Part shown: in pieces, positions 1 through 12,010 of the stretch
Position numbering within the stretch: position 1 is the stretch's first letter
How the letters are laid out: every line of letters begins with the position of its first letter
Assembly: GCA_948567375.1 (NCBI GenBank)
Contig: OX419755.1
Coordinates: 6,391,001 to 6,455,000, forward strand
DNA length: 64,000 bases
From: Lunularia cruciata
Taxonomy: Eukaryota > Streptophyta > Marchantiopsida > Lunulariales > Lunulariaceae
Direction: 5' to 3'
The notes under the pieces: generated by a model
The model's database searches: none
What the model was told of the DNA's origin: nothing
What the model saw: the letters and a program-made list of their open reading frames with translations, nothing else
Made by a program: the position numbers and the translations under genes

Positions 1-286
1 AGCTACTCCAAGTAGTAGCTTCTAGAAGCTTCCAACTAGCTTAGCTTGCATGCCAAGTAAGCGGCTTCTAGAAAGAAGCTTCTTTAGAACCTTCCCAATT
101 AACTTGCCTTGCACTCCAAGAAATTGGCTCAAGGAAGTTTCTTGAAAAGCTTCTCAAGAGCCTTGTGTGATCCCTATAAATACAAGAGCCAAAGCTCATG
201 CTAGGCATTTAGAGTTTTCTCTCATTCAAGTGTCCCAATGTGAGCTTCCATTCTCTTATTTCTCTCCTCAATCTCGGTCTTTTACA
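1..286 (+). repeat. Family A 5' LTR (truncated by window edge)
   Basis: It ends in CA directly before the primer binding site. It matches the 3' LTR at 1078-1490 and, reversed, the LTRs near 15.75, 22.18, 23.71, 25.20, 30.78 and 43.11 kb. It contains repeated AAGCTTCTAGAAGCTT-like blocks followed by a TATAAATA box. Confidence 0.85.
20..182 (+). promoter_or_regulatory. LTR promoter: heat-shock-element-like block plus TATA box
   Basis: Bases 20-32 read TTCtaGAAgcTTC, three alternating 5-bp units in the exact spacing of a heat-shock element. More GAA/TTC blocks follow, and the TATA box TATAAATA lies at 175-182. The same layout is found in every family A LTR inspected. That heat-shock factors bind here is inference. 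Confidence 0.5.
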
Positions 287-299
287 TTGGTATCAGAGC
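287..299 (+). other. Primer binding site (initiator tRNA-Met type)
   Basis: TGGTATCAGAGC at 288-299 follows the LTR end CA (285-286) after one spacer base. It is complementary to the 3' end of plant initiator methionine tRNA, the usual primer for Ty3/gypsy and Ty1/copia elements of plants. Confidence 0.85.
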
Positions 300-499
300 A
301 AGAATGGGATGGATGGAATTTATGGATCACCAAATACACTTCCACCAAACCATTGGGATTTTTGTGTCCAAGTACTACCCAAGCATCATTTCACATAATT
401 CATCACCTCACACTTTGGATAAGATTTAATGCATATGATCACCATATTTGAGGAACCCTTGATGCTTCCATTTGTAACTTATGGAGAATGGTGGGCGTG

Positions 500-1031
500 C
501 TTGACCACCATATCCCAATCCCTCCAGCAAGCCAAATCCCATCTCCTTGTTGCTCAAAATCAGCAAAAACAATATGCATACTTCCATCATCATGATCTCA
601 CCTTTCAAGTTGATGATAAGGTCAATCTCTCCTCTAGTAATCTACCCCTCCCACTTCATACCCAAGTTTGTAAACTTGCTCCTAATTGGATAGGACACTT
701 TGATTTCACTCAAATCATCTCTCTTGTTGCTTATCTACTTGCCTTGCCTTGTCAAATGCACATCCACCCCATCTTTCACTTTTCCAAGTTGAAACCCTTT
801 GTTCCTAACCCACATTCTTCTTCCTCTCATGTCCAACCTCCTCCTCCTCCCATCCCTATTAATGATCATGAGGAGTATGAATTTGATTATATCCTTGCAC
901 TTTGCCACATTCAACAAAGTCGCCAAGAACATATGGAGTACAAGGTCCTTTGGAAAGAGTATCCTCTTCATGATGCCATGGGAACCTCTTTCTCATCTCT
1001 AGAATGTACAAATAGCCATCCAAGAGTTTGA
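500..1031 (+). pseudogene. Family A pol remnant: integrase C-terminal region and chromodomain
   Basis: The reading frame shows the integrase C-terminal pattern: a KLAPNWIG-like stretch, then IHPIFHFSKLKPF. About 30 codons on comes a decayed chromodomain (YKVLWKEYPLHDA, from the canonical Y-L-V-K-W-K-G-Y pattern) ending in a stop at 1029-1031. The family uses this tail to tether integration to chromatin. The catalytic core upstream is deleted, so no integrase activity is expected. The same region occurs reversed in A1 at about 16.2-16.7 kb. Confidence 0.75.
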
Positions 1032-1061
1032 AGCTTCAATGGGGATGAGGGCGTCTCCAAC

Positions 1062-1077
1062 TAGCGGTGGGAGGATA
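1062..1077 (+). other. Polypurine tract of A0
   Basis: A purine-rich stretch (core GGTGGGAGGATA) sits immediately before the 3' LTR start TGTAAC. The equivalent in A1, reversed at 16161-16175, is also purine-rich. It would prime plus-strand DNA synthesis. Confidence 0.65.
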
Positions 1078-1490
1078 TGTAACAAACTAGAATTTAGCAA
1101 TGAAGTTAATTAGGACTAACAAAGTAGCTAATAGACCAAATTAGCCTAAAATATTCTAGAAATATCTAGGAAGCTTCTTGGCTAGCTTACCTTGCACCCC
1201 AAGTAGATAGCTTCTAGAAGGAAACTTCTAGAAGCTTCCAACTAGCTTAGCTTGCATGCAAAGTAGAAAACTTCTAGAAGGAAGCTTCTTGAGAAGCTTC
1301 TTGATTAACTTGACTTGCACTCCAAAAAAGTGGCTCAAGGAAGCTTTTTGGGAGGCTTCTCAAGAGCCTTGTATGCTTCCTATAAATACCAAAGCCAAAG
1401 TTCATGCTAGGTATTCAGATTTTCCTTCATTCAAGTATCCCAATGTGATCTTCCATTCTCCTATTTCTCTCCTTGGTCTTGGGTCTTTCA
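1078..1490 (+). repeat. Family A 3' LTR
   Basis: It starts TGTAAC after the purine tract and ends near 1490, where it stops matching other LTR copies. Bases 1221-1238 read GAAacTTCtaGAAgcTTC, four perfectly phased heat-shock-type units. A TATAAATA box follows at about 1382. Confidence 0.8.
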
Positions 1491-2129
1491 TCATAACATT
1501 TGTACAAAAAGTGATCTATCAAGATATAATGGCTGCTCAAGTTGATAATCTAAGACCTCTAATGGTACTCACTCTCTTGTCATATGATGTATTAAGCATA
1601 GGAAAGAGATAGTCTCATCAATGGAACTAACCTTAGATAAAGCATGAAGTGATCATACTTCTTTACTATACTCTCCAACCTAACCTAATATCCTATACCA
1701 TCAAAATGATGTGGAATTTGTATTTTTTGGTTGAACCTATCTCCTATAATGTGTAGCCTTAATAGACTCCTCTTGTAGGGTAGCCCAATCCACTACTTAG
1801 AATCTAGCTACCAACTCTTTATGCTCATGCTTCACTCTAATATAATGAAGACACCATCAAGGGAGTAATAGGAATAAGAACTATTTAAACTCATCCAAGG
1901 GATCAAGTGCCAATCAAGTGGTAGACAAAAAGCTTATCTAGCATCATCATGGAGTGTACGGAGAAGCTCATGGAATAGATGTAGACTTGGACAACTAGTC
2001 TCAAATAGCTCCAAAATACAACCTGCTTGAGATGCTAACCACTCCCATGACTTGATTGGTATCTTTGGAATTGTCAACAAAAGGATAGACAAAGCATGTG
2101 TAATCCCACATGTTAAAAATTATATAGTT
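1491..2129. other. Intergenic, nothing recognised
   Basis: AT-rich DNA with only short unsupported open frames. I see no recognisable gene, RNA or repeat boundary. Confidence 0.5.
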
Positions 2130-2640
2130 TCCTACATCAAGTGAATATCCCAAGTTGTCCAATCATAGTCCTTATGCATCTTTCTCACATTGGCCTTTAC
2201 TCCTTGTGAGGTAAATTGCCATTAACACATTATGCACGGCTTTTCCAAAGCCGCTTTAGGCAATTTCACATGGGAAGTGTAAACATAACTAGCACAAGAA
2301 TAATGATATTAATACATGATGCTCTTCTTGTACATACAAGACCACAACCTCTTGACACCCCACTTCACATGAATAAATACCAACTCTCATAACTTTCAAC
2401 TCATATTTTTGTTATTTTCAAGCTAAGTTCTAATGGAACTAGAGTATGAACACCAAGATATTAGAATTAAAAATTCCTCATCTATTATCAATGTGTGTTA
2501 ATCACTCTTAATCCTAAAACACTTAAATATCTTCACATCTTTCAATTGAATTCTCTCTAGTCTTTGACTTAGGTACCTAGAACTAAAATTGAAAAATGAA
2601 GAGAATTGACTATTCACTCGTGTACTATATGCTAGAGATC
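2130..2640 (+). repeat. Dispersed repeat F, copy 1
   Basis: This stretch matches the reverse complement of about 63365-63985. Shared landmarks are the stretch around AATCATAGTCCTT, CCTTGTGAGGTAAA, GCACAAGAATAATGATA and TTCTAATGGAACTAGAGTATG. Divergence is moderate. It could be an LTR of an element not otherwise seen here; no coding region is visible. Confidence 0.6.
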
Positions 2641-3147
2641 ATTCAAAAATTCTAGAATTTCCCTCTCTTTGCATGACAACCTTCCTCTTGAACCTCTCAA
2701 GATATATACTCCTCTAGAGCAAAATCAGATGATATTTCCAATATTGTGCAATATGAGTAGTCAAGAGTATTTACTTTATTATTTCTAATCAAGGAATAAA
2801 TTTTCAAGACATATATAATTTTCTCTTGCTCCAAATCTTTAAAATATTTCAAAACACTAAATAAATATTTATATTTAGTTATGGTAATTATATCTTGATA
2901 TTATGAAGATTCAGGTGAGTATTATGATAGTATTTAAGAACATGAACTTGGAAGTATAAATCATCCTTATAATTGCTCAAAGCATAATAATAATTATATA
3001 TTTGGACTCTCTTTCAAATATCATTTATATGGATTTTAATCAGGTTACTCATAACTAGTAAAATAGTAAAATAATTTATGTATAAATTTTAAATGAAAGA
3101 GAATTTCATACAAATAATATTCTATTTAAAAAGAACTAGAAGCTCAA
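2641..3147. other. AT-rich intergenic DNA
   Basis: Very AT-rich, with no coding or structured signal that I can support. Confidence 0.5.
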
Positions 3148-3748
3148 TGTAAGGTTCCAAGGACAGAAGAACTCCCAAGAGAAAACCCAGATGAAGAAAC
3201 TCAAAGCTTCACACTCAAAACTCCGATGCTCCAAAGGGGCATCTTGTCGGTATTATATAACAAAGAGTATTCACTCAAAGGAAGCTCCACTCTTGGGTTA
3301 GATACATGGATTGGTGACATATTAGCAAGCTCTACCCTTAGATTAGTTACATGCATGGGTGACATGTTTGTTTTTGTCCTATCTGGTTTGTAAAATAAAC
3401 TTTGATAAAAAAGAATCTTTAGAAAATCTTCTTGTAGGAATCTTAAAATTGCATGGGTGAGATACAATTTGAAAGCTATTGACAAGACAAATAGGGGGAG
3501 GAAAGGCAAACCTTTCTGTTCTTGAGGGAGGAATTAACACATTTTCAATGCTTAACTTATCCGCTTAGACTTCCAAACTTTGCTCAAAATTTTAGGTTAT
3601 TTTCAGCTCTAACCCTATTAATAGAAGTACTCTTTTGATAATACCCCTATCTGATCTACTTAGTACATCATATCATATATAACATCCTTCCCAATGTTAC
3701 TATGTCAATTTTCATATCTAGATAATAGGTCCAGCTATTGGTATTACA
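3148..3748 (-). repeat. Diverged solo LTR of family B
   Basis: Read on the plus strand it starts TGTAAGGTTCCAAGGACA and ends GCTATTGGTATTACA. In between it follows the family B LTRs at 47.9, 53.7, 54.2 and 60.3 kb: the block around TCCAAAGGGGCATCTTGTC, the GGGTGACATG block and the ATAGAAGTACTCTTTTGATAATAC block. It is shorter (about 600 versus 730-756 bases) and has no internal region on either side. I found no target-site duplication. Confidence 0.65.
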
Positions 3749-4009
3749 AAATATTATACTCAAAGAGTGGTTTTATCTTTGAACATCTCTTTATTCATAT
3801 ATTACAAAATAGAAATGAGTATATCAAATATAATGATTTTTTTAAATAATTAAATTGAAATGTATCTTTTAGATCATTAATATGTCTATTTGTCAAAATA
3901 TCCATAATTATCTTTGCTCTTATATTCAATTGAATAGAATTATCATTTGGATAAATATCAAACTCTATTGTATTAAATATAAGTTGGTCATTTAGTTATA
4001 TTGACTCTG

Positions 4010-4071
<62 letters not shown>

Positions 4072-5700
4072 TGTTAAATACAAAGTATATAGGTCTAAGA
4101 TGAATCCTGGTTGAAATTGAAACTATTTTAGGTAATTGGAAATCTACTATTTATTTAAAGATTCATATTTACTATATCTCCTATGAAATATAAGAGATGA
4201 GGATGGTGATAAATTTAAAAAGCTTGCACAACTCATATATTATATACATACACAAGTACAACAATAGTCATAGTAATGTAGTAAAAAATGTTTATAAACG
4301 TTTTTGAAATTTCTGAGACATATACCAAAACAAATAAAAATCTATACGTAATATTCAAAAGTGAATTAAGAACTTTTCTAGTGATTTGTAAGCAAGTAAT
4401 GTACCCAACAACGTTCTTGGTCTATCAAGTATCTTAACATTCTCTCCAATTCTAGTTTTCTACATGAATAGCACTGATCGAGACTATGATCCTCTTGAAC
4501 GATTCATTCAAATGGTTCATGTTGCTCTAAAATACCTATTATTTGATTTGATTATTATTATTATTATTATGGTTTTTACATAAAGCGCTTTTAATATTCT
4601 CTATATAAATCTTGTTGAAGAGAAATTTTTTTACTCCTTGGTTTGTATTGAATATATTCTTATTGACTAGTTCAATTAGAATATATTTAATAATTGAATA
4701 ATTTGGTTTATCTCATTCTAGGAAAACATTGATAATGTCATATTTTAGTTATTACACCTCAAGATATGCCTCAAGTAAGCAACGTTTTCTTTCTCCTATT
4801 TTTATCGTAGTAGCAAATGTGTCGGTAAATGAGAAAATAAAATAAAATGATGGAGCAAGTTTTTGATAGAAGTCTAGAAATCTAACAATCAATTGAAATA
4901 ATTGATGATAAATGATCAGTCAGAATTTTTTTAGTTTATATTTGGGTTAACAATATTTGGATATGGTGTACAGTTTTTTTTATCCACCGTAGTCTCAATT
5001 AGCCTCGCTGAAGTTTTATTAGTTTAATCTACAGTCTCCGGTAATCATGCTTACGCTCTTTTACTCTCATCAAGTTTAAAGGAGTACAATTTCAATTTAA
5101 TTACTACAATTATAAAAAATGATAATTTTTCTAGTCTATCAATCAGATTTTTATAAATATAATTTAATGGAGTCAAAAACTCTAGCAACCATTTGTAAAT
5201 ATATTTCAATAACTTTGCTCATACTTTACTTTACCTCTAACCGCATCCATTGATGGCGTTAGCTATGCGATACTTCTCTTAATATTCAACAAAACCTACG
5301 AAGAAAACAAAAAATAAAATATATTCAAAAGAAAAGAAGTGAACTAACTATCTGCGGGTAACTATTGAAAATCTACCCTAACTATACGTGACCCATTTCC
5401 CATCCTTCATTTTTCCTACGCGGTCGCCTTTTTCCTAACCATTTGGTAATCAACTTCAAATATTCGTAAAAGTTCAGGCATTTACATGGGTGTTTTGATG
5501 AACTTGTTTGGAGACATATCATTGCTATGAAGGGATATGTTAGAAAAGGAAAGTATGAAGTCCTGTACACCTAACTGCATCTAAAGTAAATTATCAATGA
5601 AATTTGGATGAGACTAGCCATAAGAGGAAACTAAACCAGAATCATAGAATCAAATAATTGGGCACCGGCCATAATTAAATCGTTGAAATTAGAATCCCCT
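3749..5700. other. AT-rich intergenic DNA with microsatellites
   Basis: Contains a (TA)n run at 4012-4069 and a short (ATT)n run near 4551-4570. No gene is recognised. The last few hundred bases may hold the promoter of the dehydrogenase gene, but I see no clear TATA box. Confidence 0.5.
4012..4069. repeat. (TA)n microsatellite
   Basis: About 29 uninterrupted TA units. Confidence 0.95.
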
Positions 5701-5969
5701 TCAATGAAGGCTTGGGGCACTTCGGATGGCTTTACTTGGGGAAGTTGGGATGGCTTCAATTCAATGTCACCTAGTCTTTGATGATTGCTTCTACTCCTTT
5801 ATGTGTGTTTAAGTTTAAGCGTACCGCAATTTGGTGATCCAGAGAAAAGAGGAGCAGAGCAGCTGAGCAGCTGATGATCTCGAAGGTGCACAATTTCTGT
5901 TGGTGACAGCGGAGTATTGCTGCGCTGATTGAAGTTTCAGGACTTCTGTTAATCTGAAACTTGGTGGAT

Positions 5970-7668
5970 ATGGTGTACAATTTGAGTGGGAAGGTTGCTC
6001 TTGTAACTGGAGCTTCCTCAGGAATTGGCAGAGAGCTTGCCCTGGTGTTGGTCAAGCATGGCTGCGATGTGATTGCTGGCGCACGCCGTGTCCAGCTTCT
6101 GCATTCTCTTCGAGATGAGGTTAATTCTTGTTCTTCTTCTTCTTCCTGGGACCCGGATAGTGGTGCTCCACGGCCCGGGAAGTTGGCCGTAGTACGATTG
6201 GATGTTAGTGCGGACGAAGCAGCCATCGATGCTGCTGTAGAAGAAAGTTGGAAGATCTTCGGAGGAGTTGATGTCTTGGTGAATAATGCCGGAATTAGAG
6301 GTTCGCGGTCTGAGGCTTTCTCTGCAACTGTGTCAGTGAACTAGCGAATGAGATAGGAATGCATTACTCGAACAGTTCACTAGAATCTTGGTTTCATGCG
6401 TAGTCTTAGTGGCCATGTAGAGTTTGATGTCGAAGTTACCTTTGAATCACTTGTGGTACAAAGGTAAGCTCCCGTCATCTGTTGCCTGAGAGAAGATTCT
6501 TCACTAAAACGGGGAAGTGGTTGATCTGCAAGTAGAGAGGAAGGAAAATGAAATGGTCTGTGGAGTAAACAATTCATCCTGTACTTCTTGTGCTACACAA
6601 CCTCTAGGCAAGTAAAGGAAACAACAGTTTTAGTTGCTGGTGTCTGTTGGCTAGTTGCAGGCACAACTGCTATTATAGTTGCCCAACTTCTTGTCTCTAT
6701 TGCTGCAGGGCCGGTGAAAAGTCCACTTGACCTGGACGAAGAGGTTTGGAATGGCACAATGCACACAAATCTTCGAGGCCCATGGCTCATGACGAAGGCT
6801 GTGGGGAGAAGAATGCGTGCAGCTGACAGAGCAGGATCAATTATAACGGTCACATCTACTGCCGGTCTAGAAAGGAGCTTGCTACCTGGAGCAGTTGCTT
6901 ACAGTGTTTCAAAATCCGGTGCCAATCATTTAACCAAGGTACGGTTTCTGACTTGCATTTGCTGTTAAATAAGCTGGTCATCGGTCCTGTACATACTCTG
7001 GATTGAGACGATTCATGTTTCTGACGGTTGCAGAATGCATTTCTTCTGTAGTCCGTATTTCTTCCAGGTAGAACAAGCGCATTGCCAGCTTTGAATTCAG
7101 TCTCCCGGACCTTTCTGTTTCTGAATGTTATATATGTAGTTTAGATGCTTGGATATCGTGTAGATTACATAGTCCCAGAGATCATACTTCTCACATTCCT
7201 TGCCTCCTAAGCATGAATTCTCCTTGCCATAGAGAATCCCAAATAAATGCAGTGTTGATGAACAAATTGGTACATGCATGCTTGGATTCCAAGCACTGCC
7301 TGTCTAATTGCTGTGGATCATTCAATCATCATCCTTGTTATAGCTCTCGCAACATGTGAAGAGTGATCGTCTTTCCCTCGTATGTACAGGTACTCGCTTT
7401 GGAGATGGGTAAGTATCAAATTCGGGTGAACGCAATAGCATCAGGCATGTTCAAAACGGAGATTACAGATCAGCTCTTCGATAAATTTTGGCTTCCTAAG
7501 GTAGGTGAGAAGATTGTTCCTATGCGCAGATGGGGAAGGATAAATCCTGACTTAACCTCCCTCGTACTTCTACTATCTAGTGATTCCTCTTCCTATGTTA
7601 CAGGAAACATCTTTATAGTTGATGGTGGGCAAACTCTAGCATCTGTTCCAGTGTGGTCATCCCTGTAA
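5970..7668 (+). CDS. Short-chain dehydrogenase/reductase (FabG-like, NAD(P)H-dependent)
   Basis: A three-exon gene: exons 5970-6300, 6709-6938 and 7390-7668. The introns begin GT and end AG, and the phases (1, then 0) join without a break, giving 279 residues. The start is the first in-frame ATG; upstream TTG and GTG codons are not plausible plant starts. Visible SDR motifs are TGASSGIG near residue 14 (cofactor binding), NNAG near residue 105, a catalytic Ser in the STAG stretch, YSVSK (catalytic Tyr and Lys) and a C-terminal VDGG. Length and the C-terminal VPVWSSL resemble the classical plant SDRs annotated as 3-oxoacyl-ACP-reductase-like. It would reduce a carbonyl substrate with NAD(P)H; the substrate cannot be told. 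No obvious transit peptide. All key residues are present, unlike the decayed DNA around it. Confidence 0.88.
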
Positions 7669-8185
7669 AATGAGGCCCTAAAGGAATGAGTCTGCTCGAT
7701 ACATAATACTTGAAAGTTGAGGCTGCTTGTCTTCGGGGTTCCAAGTTTAGCTGATATCTCAAATATTTTCTTCTAAGGAAAGAAGGGTTGTCCTTTCTGC
7801 AGCATGTATGTCTTAGATCCTTCGACAATTTTTACAGACCCATATGTAGAGCTTCGCATCCAAATAACGTGTATACCTAGATCTACTTACTCCGTAATCA
7901 GGAGAACCTCTTAGACCAACACCCTCTGGTGTATAAGGTTGTGTAAAGTTTGGCATCATATATTTAGGAATGGTGAACAAGCTAATCCCTGAGAGGGATG
8001 TACTTATATGTAAACAAATTCATTGTAGATTTGTGCAAATTTATCAGTTGATCTGGACATGAGTAACATTCCTGGAGTACCTTGACCCCATAAACTCATG
8101 TATTAGTGTGAATTGTACATAAACCCATGGTTCTATGCTCTTGACCTATGATGGAGGTCGAAAATTTCCACAAGGTTGATTGTAC
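7669..8185. other. 3' flank of the dehydrogenase gene
   Basis: Probably the 3' UTR followed by intergenic DNA. I could not fix a polyadenylation site and see no other gene. Confidence 0.4.
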
Positions 8186-9065
8186 ATATATCTGCTCCTA
8201 TTGCAGTAGCTCATTACGTGAGCTGAGATAGTACTGGGAATACTTCCGTGAAGTCGATCGCCCGATAGGTTAAACTATGTCAACTGCAACAAGTTGGCAG
8301 ACCCGGGAGGAATGGTTGCGCTCAATTCGTTGCCTGTTAGTTCGATATTGACAAGCTTGACGAGCTATTGTAGTTGCTCGGGCAGAGCATCAGAGAAACA
8401 ATTTTGAACTAAAAAGCATTCTTACTAGTATAATGGATTCCAATTCGACCGTTCCTCCTTTTGTCAGGACAGATATGCTGTGCTTGCTTAGAGAGGGTCT
8501 TTGATTCATTCCCCCACAAGGATATCTTGATTTTTGAGCTCGTGAATCTTTGAGAAGTCAGTATGGTAAAATTATCGGTAAGAAGGGTCCAGCATCTGCA
8601 AGGATGCACCTTGGTTACCCAATTAGGAACTTCACCTTCTGGTGATTTTCATTGACTGAAAGTAGTCGCAGAGAGTTCCCGAGCTATCTCAGTTTGGAGG
8701 CATCGTCCCACTCAACATACTCCCGCTCAAATCCAGCGCCAGAGCTGTTGCCATGAGATGGTGTAATTTGTCCGCCAATCAAGACAGGATCTTCAATGAC
8801 AAGATCTGCATACTCGAAACCACTCCCAACGAGCTTGGTATCTCTGCATGAAGGTTATTGCCACAGGGTAGGATAGTTCCAAGGCTCAGAGGGATCGTTC
8901 CTTTGAGCACATTGTCTGACAGATATGAGATATCGAGGATAAGGAACCTCTCGAGAGCTTAGAGGATAGTTACACTCAACATATGTGTAGAAACTTGACT
9001 GAGAAATTACCCAACGAAAAGAACGATTTGGTACTCAACACGTTTGAACTGAGTTTAATCGCTCT
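8186..9065 (-). pseudogene. Leucine-rich-repeat protein pseudogene
   Basis: On the minus strand several LRR units can be read in the plant extracellular pattern LxxLxLxxNxLxGxIP. Examples are a unit with LILDISYLSDNVLKGTIP, one with VNIELTGNELSATIPP and one with FNLSGDRLHGSIPS. The frame carries several stop codons and shifts near 8960-9000. This LRR type occurs in receptor-like kinases and receptor-like proteins at the plasma membrane. No kinase domain, signal peptide or transmembrane segment is preserved nearby, so the parent type cannot be decided. Confidence 0.7.
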
Positions 9066-11100
9066 CAAATGACCTGTTGGAGTCGAGAGATTTTGCAAGA
9101 AAGAATGCAAACGTTGGTAATTAAGGTAAAGCCGAAATTAGGCAAACTGGAAGCGATTGAGTTCTCAAAATGCTTCCAACTGTTTACCTCTTCAACAACA
9201 AAAAAGGGTTTGATTGGATCGTCCAGAAGAGAAGGTAGGTGACTTGAATTGCATGTATACAACCGTAAGAAAGAATATAAATCTCTTTTGCCTTCTTTCC
9301 TTGTCCACTTCGCCTGGGGCCTTGACTCTTGGTAACCTCCTAGCTTCTTGCTTCAAATTTTAAAAATATGTCCCTACGAATTTTGCGATTACGCATGAAA
9401 TTCAAGGACTTAAAACTTTCTTAACAACTAGTAATGAATAGAAATGGGCAACAAATTAGGAAGGAGACTATCAGGGCAGCTAGTTTTCACTCAAAACATC
9501 AATTTGGCGGTGCCTAAATTGACCATTCTAACCTAAAGAGCCAATGGAATAATGAGATGGTCCTACATTTCATATGTTTTAATTCCAAGACAAGTTCTTA
9601 CTTTGAAAAATTATTTATGAGATGAAACTATACCACCATAGAAATTAGCTTATGACTTGCAAGGAACAAGAAATGGATTGTTTGAATGTTTGTTGCAACA
9701 TTGAGAAAATAATAGTTACAATAATTTAGATCTAGATTAATCAACAGTGTATAATTGGTCAAATTATGATTTAGTATGAGATAAACCATTGTACTAATGT
9801 TTGTTGCAACACGGTGAACTAAGATACATTCCCCTAAGCTTGGTAATTAGCCAGCGTTGAGATATCGAATGATCCGAACAGGTTCGTACTAGGATAGGCT
9901 AGACAAAACGAGGAGCATAGCGCTGAGTTAGGGTATGAATTGAGGAGAAGTAGAACTTCTTTTACTTCATACTTGAATTCTGGATTGGAGTAATCGTCTA
10001 AAAGATCAGTGATTTCAATCTATCACCTTCTGGATCGAATGTGACCATCTTGAGAGTGGTGCTGGCTAATTGTTGAGTGAAAATTGTTGTGAAAACTAAG
10101 AGATAAACGTATCTAACTTGATGTGCATGAGATCGAGTAGGGGTACCGGCACAGGTCCAAATGAAGGACTTGCTAACGTGAAAGATTGGATGAAGTGAAC
10201 ACCAGGATACTAAGTGTATACAGTAAACTTGGCAGCATAGTAAGTTGAAAATTGTGATGTCTTCGACTTGGTAGATAGAAGATTGAGACATCTCAAGCTC
10301 GGGAGAGAAGATGAGACATTGGCCAGTGAAAACTACTGAAGATGATTGTAATTAGGATCTATAGATACAAAGTTCGGACCATTTTCAACTGTCAAATTGT
10401 TTCAACTCAGTTGATTGATTGAAGATCAGGGCCTTTCAAGGTAGAACAAGGAAATGAAATAGTCAGGATCAAAACTGGACCGATGTAGTTATTGATCATC
10501 TAGTTCCCACGGATTGAAATCTGCTAACCGAGAAGGTGAAGTTGTGGCATTGATCGAGAAAAATGTAAGAGAAATGAGATTGAAACCCAAAATCTAAATA
10601 TCATGTGTGGAACTCACTGAAGTTTAGGAGAATCAAAAGTTGGAATTCAGTTTTCCGAAAGACCCAGGTATCAGAGCCACCGGACCTATTTCGAACTGTG
10701 AGCGAGATCAAGAGATTCTGCGCTTGGAAAATTGAGGAAAGTTGAGATTTTGGAAGGATCCAAATAGTTATATAATATAAATATACAGATACAAATATTT
10801 CGAACGAGAGAGTCGAGAGGAGATTGTGATGACAGGGAAAGATTGATCTATATGTATGAAAGAAAGACAGCAGGGTCATCTGATCACATGCTCTGACTGG
10901 ACATTGGAGTACGTCGATCGTTAGATCATGCTCTGTGTGAGATCTAACGCCATAACGAATAGAACAGGGTTATATCTTCTTGATCTGACCCGAATAACCG
11001 TATCGAGCTCGTTGATAGAGAATTTTCTTCAAGAATACAACACTTCGGGAAGTTTTATGAATTGTATGTCAATACAATTGATGGAGTATATTGTATCGGA
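9066..11100. other. Intergenic DNA with faint retroelement traces
   Basis: No intact gene. On the minus strand near 10170-10240 a short stretch reads SLHPIFHVSKSFI, resembling the integrase C-terminal HPVFHVS motif of Ty3/gypsy elements, but nothing else aligns. The remainder is unassigned. Confidence 0.35.
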
Positions 11101-11109
11101 TATATTCAA

Positions 11110-11275
11110 TGTATTTGTAGGTTACTTTTTGAGTTACAAGGTTTCAACCAAAGCTATTAAAACAGAAGAAGACAATATTACAGTTATTATGAGTTGGCCA
11201 AGTCCAAGAGATATGCAAACGATATTTGAAATTTCAATGGATTTACTAGTTTTTATAAATCGTTCATACCTTACC
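11110..11275 (+). pseudogene. Ty3/gypsy reverse transcriptase / RNase H junction fragment
   Basis: The translation contains AIKTEEDNITVIMSWPSPRD and then a degraded FLGL-YY-like stretch ending INRSYL. This is the segment joining the reverse transcriptase thumb to RNase H in Ty3/gypsy polyproteins (pattern: I-x-x-D-x-x-K-I-x-A-I-x-x-W-P-x-P). There is no active-site motif in the fragment. It does not obviously belong to families A, B or C. Confidence 0.55.
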
Positions 11276-11787
11276 ATACACGTATTATAACACCCTTCAT
11301 GGATACCATACAAAAGGATGTTAAGTTCCATTGGAATGATACACATATTATGACACCTTTCATGTATATCATATAAAGGAATGTTAAGTTCCAATTGAAT
11401 GATAAGGAAAAATCAACACTTTAACAACTGAAGGATTTACTATCAAGTCATCCAAATGTAATACAAAGTCATCCTACGGGTTTGACTTTGATGTTTTTAG
11501 CTTCGCTATTATAGTGATGTTACAATATAAGTTTATAAATAGTCTTCAATTAGATTATTTTTACCTTAAGGATATGAAATTCTATTGAGAGACAACATGT
11601 CGTATATCTTAGTGAACATTAATTCATGATTTATGCTATGCAGACTATAAGGCGGTATCTTTTAGATAAACCAATTATCATACCTATAGACTAGAACTCA
11701 TTGCAAACCGTTCATTTGTCATTCTTGGGAGGAATAACTCCAACTTTATGGTATAAAGTCAGAATACAAACTTCTACATTATACATT

Positions 11788-12010
11788 GTCAAACGTGTCA
11801 AATTTGATACTCGCGGCGGATGCAATTGGTATAGGATAGTACGGGTAATTAGATTGGAGTGTCAAATCTAAGAAGTTTCATACATTATAGTCAAACCTGT
11901 CAAATTTGATACTCTCGGCGGATGCAATTGGTATCGGATACTACAAGTATTTACATATGTAATAGCATATGTAACCTGCTGTATCGGATACTACAGGTAT
12001 TTACATATCC
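11788..12010 (+). repeat. Tandemly duplicated RNase H fragment
   Basis: A stretch of about 47-50 bases recurs at 11788-11834 and 11890-11940 (offset 102). Both can be read as SNLILAADAIGIG or close to it, like the first Asp motif of Ty3/gypsy RNase H. A second short repeat (GTATCGGATACTACA block) recurs at about 11931 and 11981 (offset 50). It is probably a continuation of the relic at 11.1 kb, scrambled by local duplication. Confidence 0.45.

Larger units (their letters stand above)
1..1490 (+). mobile_element. Family A Ty3/gypsy element, internally deleted copy (A0)
   Basis: A plus-strand LTR retrotransposon cut by the left edge of the window. It has the end of a 5' LTR (to 286), a primer binding site (288-299), about 790 bases of internal DNA, a purine-rich tract before 1078 and a 3' LTR (1078-1490). 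A full family A interior is about 6 kb (compare 16161-22183), so nearly all of gag, protease, reverse transcriptase, RNase H and the integrase core is missing. The leader runs on to about 497, then jumps to the integrase C-terminal region. It is a non-autonomous deletion derivative that keeps the signals needed in cis. Confidence 0.85.

Noticed and set aside
5961-5969. An upstream extension of the dehydrogenase start (TTG/GTG codons)
   Set aside because: Plants rarely start at TTG or GTG; the ATG at 5970 gives a start typical of the family.
6301-6344. Reading on through the dehydrogenase exon 1 into the following frame
   Set aside because: The frame after 6300 leaves the family; GT at 6301 and AG at 6707-6708 restore it in the right phase.
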